A stretch of DNA of 6,795 bases from an uncultured Candidatus Methylacidiphilales bacterium (GTDB lineage: Bacteria > Verrucomicrobiota > Verrucomicrobiia > Methylacidiphilales > CALFVM01), in assembly GCA_937928665.1 (NCBI GenBank), contig CALFVM010000121.1, positions 1 through 6,795 of the forward strand, given 5' to 3'. The notes under the pieces are model-generated. The model saw only the letters and a program-made list of their open reading frames with translations. It was not told the DNA's origin and ran no database searches. The stretch's first letter is position 1. Each line of letters starts with the position of its first letter. This document shows positions 1 to 6,200 of the stretch, piece by piece. Made by a program: the position numbers and the translations under genes.

Positions 1-602
1 GCAGCATGTCGCCGGAGATGATGGAGTTGATGTTGGAATTGGCGCGCTTGCGTCAGCGGCAGGCCAGTGCACAGCAGGAAACACGGGCGGCCGATGAGGG
101 ATTGAAGGACGGGACGGCCCGGCAGCAACGAGCTGACGCAATTGGTAAGCGGCAGGAGGAGATGCGTCAGAAGCTGGAGGAGCTGGCCGGGAAACTTCCC
201 CCGCAGGTTGCCCCCATGGCGGGTGCGATTGGCGAGGCAATGGGCGATGCGGCCGAGGGCCTGAGGCAGGGGGATTTGGGTGAAAAGACGACGGGAGCCC
301 AGGCGGCGGCGGTTGAGTTGCTGACCCAGCTATTGATGAACCCGGGTATGGGTAGCGCGGGCGCGGGGGCAATGATGATGGCGATGATGGGTGGGGGACC
401 GTCCGGGTCGTCGGACGGAGGGAATGCGTCCCAGCAGGAAAGCGCGGTGGAAGGCGCAGACGGCGGAGGAAAGACGGGAGAGGTTCCCACGGGTTTTCGA
501 GGCGGAGACCGGACAGCGGGCGGGAGTTCGACCGATTGGCCGCCGGAATATCGGGAGGCGTTGGAAGGATTTTTCCAAGGTGCCTCCGGGGAGGAGCGGT
601 GA
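1..602 (+). CDS. C-terminal part of a helical, low-complexity protein (5' end outside window)
   Basis: The frame is open from the left edge to TGA 600-602. The first ATG (6-8) has no ribosome-binding site in the five bases before it, so I treat it as internal and the gene as 5'-truncated. Counting from that Met, residues 1-65 are Glu/Gln/Arg-rich and helical, probably coiled coil (MELMLELARLRQRQ; KRQEEMRQKLEELAGKLPP). Residues 66-112 form a second Ala-rich amphipathic helix pair (GEAMGDAAEGLRQGDLGEK). Residues 113-176 are a Gly/Ser/Met-rich linker including AMMMAMMGGG. The last 20 residues carry WPPEYREALEGFF. From memory, this layout resembles the C-termini of large membrane-anchored coiled-coil (DUF4175-like) proteins that precede prenyltransferase-repeat genes in Planctomycetota/Verrucomicrobiota; that assignment is inference. 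The gene's stop overlaps the next start, so the two are probably translationally coupled. The catalytic or binding role is unknown. Confidence 0.8.
   Translation, partial: SMSPEMMELMLELARLRQRQASAQQETRAADEGLKDGTARQQRADAIGKRQEEMRQKLEELAGKLPPQVAPMAGAIGEAMGDAAEGLRQGDLGEKTTGAQAAAVELLTQLLMNPGMGSAGAGAMMMAMMGGGPSGSSDGGNASQQESAVEGADGGGKTGEVPTGFRGGDRTAGGSSTDWPPEYREALEGFFQGASGEER
588..596 (+). promoter_or_regulatory. Ribosome-binding site that sets the GTG start at 599
   Basis: The purine run GGGGAGGAG lies 2 bases before GTG 599; its GGGGAG part ends 5 bases before. It supports GTG 599 over the upstream in-frame TTG at 536, which would add 21 residues in front of a clean signal peptide and overlap the upstream gene by 67 bases. 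Confidence 0.65.
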
Positions 603-1597
603 AGCTCTGGCTCTGGTTGCTAGTGGCGGCAGGATGCTGGTGGGTGTCCGCCGTCGGCTACGCGCAGATCCGGGCTCCGGAGGTGGGGCGCGAGGTGCCG
701 GGCGAGGTGGATGAAATGTATGAGCGGGGGTTGCGCTACCTGATCTCCACGCAGGGCACGGACGGGACGTGGTCCGGTGACGGAGGTTACGGGGGTCAGC
801 CCGGAGTGGTGGCGATGGCATTGATGGCGATGCTGGCCCGAGGCGACGATCCGGAGTTCGGTCCATACGCCGCCAACATGCGACGCTCTGTCGAGTTTTT
901 GCTCAAGCAGGCCAACCCGGAAACCGGCTACATCGGGCAGAGCATGTACAATCACGGGTTTGCGACTTTGGCACTCTCTGAGGTGTACGGGACGGTGGAG
1001 ATCCCCGGGCTCGGTCCGGCTCTTAAACGTGCGGTGGACTTGATTGTGGCCGCGCAGAAACGGAATGGGAGTGGTGCTTGGCGCTACAACCCGGAGTCGT
1101 TTGATGCTGATACAACGGTCACCGGTTGCCAGATTGTCGCGTTGATCGGAGCCCGGAACGCGGGTGTGGCGGTGCCGGACGAAGTGATCACCAAAGGCAT
1201 GGAGTTTATTCTCAGTTGTCAGACGGCGGATGGCGGGATCGGCTATATGAACGCTTCCGGTCCGAACCAAGCGCGCACCGCCATCGCCATGCTTTGCCTC
1301 GACCTGACCGGGAAAGCCAACACGCCGCCCTACACCCGGGCCCTTCGTTTTTTGCGCCGGGCACCACCGGAATCGGAAACTTATTTTCATTATTTCCTTT
1401 ATTACGCGGCCCAAGCATGGTTCCGGGTCTCGGATCAGGCATGGAACGAGTGGAACCGGGTCAATGTCCGGTTGCTGCGCGAGACCCAGAATCCCGACGG
1501 GAGTTGGCCGGGAAACTTTGGCTCGTCGTTTACGACTTCAGCGTGTTTGCTTTCCTTGGCGTTGAACTACCGGTTTTTGCCGATTTACGAAAGGTGA
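599..1597 (+). CDS. Secreted prenyltransferase/squalene-oxidase-repeat protein
   Basis: 332 residues from GTG 599. Residues 1-22 are a signal peptide (MKLWLWLLVAAGCWW, then VGYA before QIR). An AAGC stretch at 10-13 resembles a weak lipobox but lacks the usual Leu/Val/Ile at -3 and is followed by more hydrophobic residues. The mature part is an alpha/alpha-toroid of the squalene-cyclase type. It has QW-like repeats: Q52-W58 (QGTDGTW), Q104-I112 degenerate, Q153-W161, Q208-I214 degenerate, and Q297-W303 (QNPDGSW). Residues 169-173 read DADTT, recalling the DxDD acid motif of class II cyclases, but the fourth position is Thr. The protein is also about half the length of squalene-hopene cyclases, so cyclase activity is doubtful and a binding or scaffold role is more likely (inference). 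An aromatic patch, YFHYFLYYAAQAWF, spans 262-275. The C-terminus LPIYER is typical of Planctomycetota/Verrucomicrobiota relatives. It sits between gene 1 (3-base overlap) and gene 3 (2-base gap), with no room for its own promoter downstream. Confidence 0.92.
   Translation: MKLWLWLLVAAGCWWVSAVGYAQIRAPEVGREVPGEVDEMYERGLRYLISTQGTDGTWSGDGGYGGQPGVVAMALMAMLARGDDPEFGPYAANMRRSVEFLLKQANPETGYIGQSMYNHGFATLALSEVYGTVEIPGLGPALKRAVDLIVAAQKRNGSGAWRYNPESFDADTTVTGCQIVALIGARNAGVAVPDEVITKGMEFILSCQTADGGIGYMNASGPNQARTAIAMLCLDLTGKANTPPYTRALRFLRRAPPESETYFHYFLYYAAQAWFRVSDQAWNEWNRVNVRLLRETQNPDGSWPGNFGSSFTTSACLLSLALNYRFLPIYER
1591..1596 (+). promoter_or_regulatory. Ribosome-binding site for the third gene
   Basis: AAGGTG lies 3 bases before ATG 1600 and overlaps the stop codon of the preceding gene. 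It sets the start of the laminin-G-like protein at 1600, since the frame is open much further upstream (to 1126) inside the preceding gene. The site being embedded in the upstream stop suggests coupled translation. Confidence 0.6.
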
Positions 1598-1599
1598 CC

Positions 1600-3048
1600 A
1601 TGCGCGATGCGATGATGATGGGGGCGGCTGCTTTGGCCGTGGTGGCTGCAGGGGCCGGAGCCTTTGCGGAGATTCGGGTTCCTGCCCAGGAGCTGAGGCC
1701 GCCCGAGGCTGGCACGGAGTCTGCGGAGGAAAAACCGGCTCCGGCTGTTGTCTCGGCGCGGGTCGAGGAGGCACTTGAGTTCCTCAACGGAGACAAACTT
1801 CGCGGCCGACTGACCGGGATTGAGGCGGATGGAACGGTTCAATGGGCGCATCCCGAGGCCAAAACCGCAATTCAATTTTCTCCCCGTAACCTCGCCCGGA
1901 TCACCTTGGATCCGAATGCGGGAAGGGGCAAGGGTAAGGATGGGTTCATGGTGCGGCTGGCCAATGGAAATGAAATTCCGGGCGAAGTCATCTCCCTGGA
2001 CAAGGATAACCTGGTGTTGAACACGTGGTTTGCGGGGACCCTGACAGTCCCGCGCAAGCATGTCGTTTCTTTCCGTCCGGTTCGGACCGGCAATCTGCTT
2101 TACGAGGGGCCTGTCAGCATGGAGGAGTGGACGACGGGCCGGGGTGGACAGGGGCGTGGCTGGCGGTTCCGGGATGGCACGTTAGTCAGTTCGCGACCGG
2201 GTTTGATCGGTCGTGACATGAAGCTGCCCGATCAGGCCAAGATTGATTTCGAGCTGAGCTGGATGGGGAACCTGGGCTTGCTCATCAGCCTCTATGCGCC
2301 GAACATTGAGAGTTACAGCTCGAACTGTTATCTGCTCCAAATGAATGCGGGTTACATCTATCTAAACCGCAGTTCAAACCGGGGCGGACAGAACAACCTG
2401 GGCCAGACCCAGGTGGATGAGCTTTCCCGTCGGAACAAGGCGAAGGTGGGGCTCCGGATCAGCAAGGAACAGAAGACGGTGGCACTTCTGCTCGATGGCG
2501 TCATGGTCAAACAGTGGCGCGATCCGGGTGAGTTTGCCGGGACGGGTGGTGGGCTGGCTTTTTACGCGCAAGGGCAGGGATCGATGATCATTTCCCGCCT
2601 GCAGGTGGCCGAGTGGGACGGTCGGATGGATGATGCGGGGACTGCCGACGGGGCCGGGCCGGAGCAGGATGCGATCAGTTTGGTTAACCGGGACAAGGTT
2701 TCAGGCACGATTCAAAAAATTGCCGATGGCCAGCTTCATCTGACCAGTGCGTTTGCCCCCCTGACGATTCCTTTGGAACGGCTTGACCGGGTGGAAATGG
2801 CCGGCGCCTCGCCAGAGGGAATCAAAGAGGAAGAAAGTATGGTTCGAATCGGGCTCCCGCATGAAGGCGTCGTCGTGGTGAAGCTGGATCGGATGACCCG
2901 GGACCGGGCCGCGGTCACGTCACCATCTTTCGGAAAAGCTGAGTTTAAGCCGGAGGCGTTCCGGTTGATTGAGTTTAATCTGAAGCGGGAACGCGCCAAG
3001 GGGCCGGAGGAGGTTGGAGCAGAGGAAGACGTGGCTGCGGAAGAATAG
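1600..3048 (+). CDS. Secreted protein with central laminin-G-like domain between paired beta modules
   Basis: 482 residues from ATG 1600. The start is chosen because it directly follows a ribosome-binding site and begins a signal peptide (MRDAMMMGAAALAVVAAGAG, AFA before E at residue 24). Residues 24-56 are a Pro/Glu/Ala-rich linker. Two roughly 45-residue modules follow (about 57-103 and 117-160), each reading approximately 'L-x-NG-[DN]-x-[LI]-x-G ... strand ... LTVP/IQFSP ... R/SF'. Residues ~165-340 are a beta-rich segment (WRFRDGTLVS, KIDFELSW, LLISLYAPN, VGLRI, VALLLDGVMVKQW, GGLAFYAQG, ISRLQVAEW), matching the strand order of concanavalin/laminin-G-like domains such as DUF1080. Two further modules follow (357-401, with LVNRDKVSG and LTIP; 413-459, more diverged). 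The tail is Glu-rich. No catalytic residues are recognisable, so a periplasmic or surface binding function is inferred. It is the last gene of the visible + strand operon. The domain assignment comes from pattern recognition only. Confidence 0.88.
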   Translation: MRDAMMMGAAALAVVAAGAGAFAEIRVPAQELRPPEAGTESAEEKPAPAVVSARVEEALEFLNGDKLRGRLTGIEADGTVQWAHPEAKTAIQFSPRNLARITLDPNAGRGKGKDGFMVRLANGNEIPGEVISLDKDNLVLNTWFAGTLTVPRKHVVSFRPVRTGNLLYEGPVSMEEWTTGRGGQGRGWRFRDGTLVSSRPGLIGRDMKLPDQAKIDFELSWMGNLGLLISLYAPNIESYSSNCYLLQMNAGYIYLNRSSNRGGQNNLGQTQVDELSRRNKAKVGLRISKEQKTVALLLDGVMVKQWRDPGEFAGTGGGLAFYAQGQGSMIISRLQVAEWDGRMDDAGTADGAGPEQDAISLVNRDKVSGTIQKIADGQLHLTSAFAPLTIPLERLDRVEMAGASPEGIKEEESMVRIGLPHEGVVVVKLDRMTRDRAAVTSPSFGKAEFKPEAFRLIEFNLKRERAKGPEEVGAEEDVAAEE

Positions 3049-3065
3049 CCACTGCTTCCCGATAC

Positions 3066-3090
3066 GGGCGGTTTTGGGTGGGGTTCCGGG
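3066..3090 (+). other. Canonical G-quadruplex motif after the operon
   Basis: There are four G runs: GGG 3066-3068, GGG 3076-3078, GGGG 3080-3083 and GGG 3088-3090. Their loops are 7, 1 and 4 bases, which fits the standard G3+N1-7 pattern. It begins 17 bases after the stop of the laminin-G-like gene and would lie in that transcript's 3' untranslated region. Whether it folds or affects termination or mRNA stability is inference. Confidence 0.5.
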
Positions 3091-3227
3091 TTAGCTGATA
3101 CAGCCCGGGGCCGACCCAACGTGGTTTGGCACTGCCGACGTGCGGTTAAGTGACGCTCGTGAGTGGGGGGCCAGAACGACGTGTAGGCCAAGGCAACATC
3201 AGGACTGGTCGTGTGGCCGTCATAGAC

Positions 3228-3281
3228 CGCCTCTACGGGGTGGGGCAAGGGAGGATGAGAAGTGTGGCTGGTATAGAGGCG
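3228..3281. repeat. 8-bp perfect inverted repeat just past the stop of the - strand gene
   Basis: CGCCTCTA at 3228-3235 pairs exactly with TAGAGGCG at 3274-3281, leaving a 38-base loop. For the - strand transcript the stem begins 8 bases after the stop codon. There is no T tract after it and the loop is long, so it is at most a weak terminator or 3'-end stabilising hairpin; chance occurrence is possible. Confidence 0.35.
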
Positions 3282-3289
3282 ACGTTGGA

Positions 3290-6200
3290 CTAGAAGGGTG
3301 GAGCACTGACCAGAGCTTGGGGTAGATTGGCACCGGAACCTGTAAAGGTTCCGGTTGTGACACCGTTCCCGCCAAAGCCGGTGTATTCGGGGTTGGAAGT
3401 GTAGACATTGACGGCTGGGCCGGTCACGTTGACAAGAACGCCGTCATTGATCCGGACGGTGTGGCCGGCGAGATGTTTGGCACCGGCCCCGTCCAGGCTG
3501 GTGGTGGCGGTGAAGGTAACGCCGTTGGTGGCACTGCCCCCATAGATTTTGAGGGTGTCGGTGGCGTTGAAAGTTCCGCCGTTGATGAGGACGGCACCAT
3601 TGGGACCAAGAGCTCCGACTTTGAGAATATCGGCGGAAAGGTTGGAGTTGGTCAGGTTGATGACGCCGTTCGGCCCGATGTTCTTGACCTCGACAAGAGA
3701 CTTGACGGTGGCACCGCCGGAGGCCTGAAGCGTAGAATTGGTGATGTCGATATCCCCGCCAGCAGACGTCACCGTGATCTGACCGCCATTAGCACCGGCA
3801 GTGGCCGCCAGAGCGAGGAGCTGGCTGCTGTTGGAGATGGAGACGGCTTGGCCGGTCGCACGAAGGGCATTGATGTTGATGGTGCCTCCGGTGGAGGCCA
3901 CAGGAGTGGGAGTAACTGAATGGGTGGCGATATAAGCACCTACAGAGGTGCCAATTTTGACTTCTTGGGCCGAGAGGTTCACCGATCCGCCTGCGCCGGC
4001 TAGAGCCGGAGTGGACGAATTCCCGTTAGCCGCGACAATGAATTCGTCGGCAGTTAACTGAATGACGCCGGCGTTTGCCGTGATGTTGATGGAGCCGCCG
4101 TCCCCTCCCATGCCATTGGGGCTGAAACCCCCGTATGCCGCGATTTGGCTGGAGTTGGTGAAAAGGATATCCCCTGCGGTCGAAACGATGTTGATGGTGC
4201 CTCCAACTTTTCCGATCGCAAGGTTGTCGGTTGAGCTGCCCGAATTGGCGGTGACATCAGTGCTTGGGCCAAAGGTGATGTTGCCCAAACTGGAAATCGT
4301 CACAACGCCAGCCGCGCCGCCGGTGGCTCCGTTTCTGCTGCTGGCTCGGATTGTTGATAGAGAGCCAACATCGATGGTCCCGTTGAAGGATTCAATGGTA
4401 ATGTTGCCCGCGTCGCCGCTGAAAGTTCCCCCGGTGGTCGAACCGCCGCCCCGGGTTGCCACCTCGACGTTGGATCCAAGGAGGAGATTACCGTCGGAAA
4501 GTAACGTGATGTTGCCACCATCGCCGCCGCCCAGGGCTCCGGTTAGGGCTTCCCCGCCAAAAGAGTGGATGTTGGAGGAGTTGCCAATGCTAACCGGGCC
4601 GTCGGCACTGTTGATGGAGATATTGCCGCCGTACCCTCCGAGACCGGTTGCGGCGTTGAAGCTGCTGGCGTAAAAGTTAGCGTTCGGCCCGATGTTGACC
4701 CCGTCCTGGGCTGAAACGGTGATGTTCCCCCCGTCCCCACTGCTACCTGCGCCGGGACCGCCCGTGGTGTCCACCAAGAAAAACAGGCCTGCAGTGGAGA
4801 ATGTGTCGGCGGAGCCGATGGTGATGCTGCCGCCATTGCCTCCATCACCGGAAGTGCCGCCACCCGAGCCGCCCTGGGCGGAGAGGGAGACCGTGGTGTT
4901 GAACGTGATGTCGTCGGGGCTGGAGAAATTGATGGCACCGGCATCACCGCCGTTTCCGTCTGCGCTATTTCCGCCCCGGGCATTGACGCTGAGGAAGCCA
5001 AACGCCGGTGCCACCGTGTTAACGGTGTCGGAATTCAGATTAAACGTGCCACCGTTGCCCGCAGTGCCTGTGGCTACGTCAAGTCCCTGGAAGAGGAGGT
5101 TTCCAAAGCTGCCCAACGGGGCATTTTGTGTGAACACGGTGAGATTGGCTGCATTGGGCAAAAGAGCGGTCCCATTGAAGTTGGCAGCTGCGAGGTAGAA
5201 AGATCCGCTGGTGGCATTGATGGAGGTGTTGCCTTGGGCTCGGTTGAGTTGATCGAGGGTGACGTTGCCGCCGGACTGGATGAAGCTGGCAATCAGGCTA
5301 TTGGTTGAGCTGGTGAAGATGTTTCCCCCCACATTGAGCGTGTAGGGCGAGAAATCAGCGATGGTGTTATCCAAATCGAGGGTGCCGCTGACGTTGAGGA
5401 TACTGACTGAGGGACCGACGACGTCCAAGATGGCGGAACTGGTGAAGTTACTGTTGAGGTTGAGGGTGGGGGCGTTGAGGGTGAGGGTTCCTGGTCCGCC
5501 GAAGCTGGTCAGCGTGATCGCGGTTGCCGCTTGGTAGGTGACGTCATCGGCGAGGTTGCTGGTTTGAATGGTGCTAAGAAACATTTGGTTGGCCGAAACG
5601 ATGCTGGTGCCGGTCACGGTGATGGCTCCACTGACGGTGAGGTTGCCGCCAACGGTGACGTCGTCTCCGGCGTTGAGGTTCACACTGGTAAGGTTGTTGG
5701 TCACGTTGATGACACCGTTATTGGCCACGACAGAACCGGCAAAGATGCTCGTGGCGGTGATGTTGCCCAGGCCAGAGATGACAGGTAAGGATAGGCCGAC
5801 GATGTCACCCGCAGTGATGGAGCCGCTGCCCTGGAGACCTAGAGGGGAACTAAGTCCGAACAAAACGACATTCTTGGATTGAAATGGACCGGTGCCGAAG
5901 TCGATGCCGTCGGCCTGGATGTCCACGTTGGGAGCGTTGATCCCTGCGCTGGAGATAAGTTCGCCGGAAACAGACCAGGTTGTTCCGAGCGGAGCGGCAG
6001 ATGCGATGCTGGTGACGTTGACCGACCCGCCGCTGACGGTGGTGAGGCTGCGAAGGTCCGAGAGGATCGGTAAGCCGTTGACACCGCCCATTTGGGCATA
6101 GAGGGCAAGGGGACCGGAGAAGGTGCCGGTCAGGTTGAGGGTGTTGGATGTCAGATCCGCGAAACCGGTCGTCACGAGGGAGGTGCCGTTGAGGGTGATC

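Larger units (their letters stand above)
3049..3289. other. Convergent intergenic gap without a gene
   Basis: This is 241 bases between the 3' ends of the + strand operon and the - strand giant gene. Short open frames exist but lack signal sequence, ribosome-binding site or plausible composition. The + strand is G-rich (for example a run of six G at 3165-3170). No GC-rich hairpin followed by a T tract is visible on either strand. A short CCCG-ATA-CGGG hairpin at 3058-3068 followed by CGGTTTT is the closest to an intrinsic terminator for the + strand operon, but its stem is only 4 bp. Confidence 0.7.

Noticed and set aside
536..598. In-frame TTG extension upstream of the prenyltransferase-repeat gene
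   Set aside because: It would add a non-conserved-looking stretch before a clean signal peptide and overlap the upstream gene by 67 bases; GTG 599 has a good ribosome-binding site.
620..1414. 264-residue open frame on the - strand
   Set aside because: It is antisense to the prenyltransferase-repeat gene; its composition is Arg/His-rich with no domain pattern, as expected of a shadow frame in GC-rich DNA.
1126..1599. Long in-frame extension upstream of the laminin-G-like gene
   Set aside because: It lies out of frame inside the well-supported prenyltransferase-repeat gene, and ATG 1600 has both a ribosome-binding site and a signal peptide.
3086..3108. Possible hairpin CCGG...CCGG with inner GCTG-ATA-CAGC
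   Set aside because: It needs a 4-base bulge and is followed by no T tract on either strand, so it is too weak to call a terminator.
3140..3325. Small + strand open frame in the intergenic gap
   Set aside because: 61 residues, no ribosome-binding site, runs into the 3' end of the opposing gene, and has no recognisable features.
3782..4936. CRISPR-like array or DNA tandem repeat
   Set aside because: Periodicity is at protein level only; DNA units differ in length and sequence, with no constant repeat and variable spacer pattern.
4062..5198. Two + strand open frames of 203 and 168 residues opposite the giant gene
   Set aside because: They are Pro/Leu/Val-rich with a periodicity mirroring the repeats on the coding strand; shadows of the Gly/Asn/Thr-rich protein.
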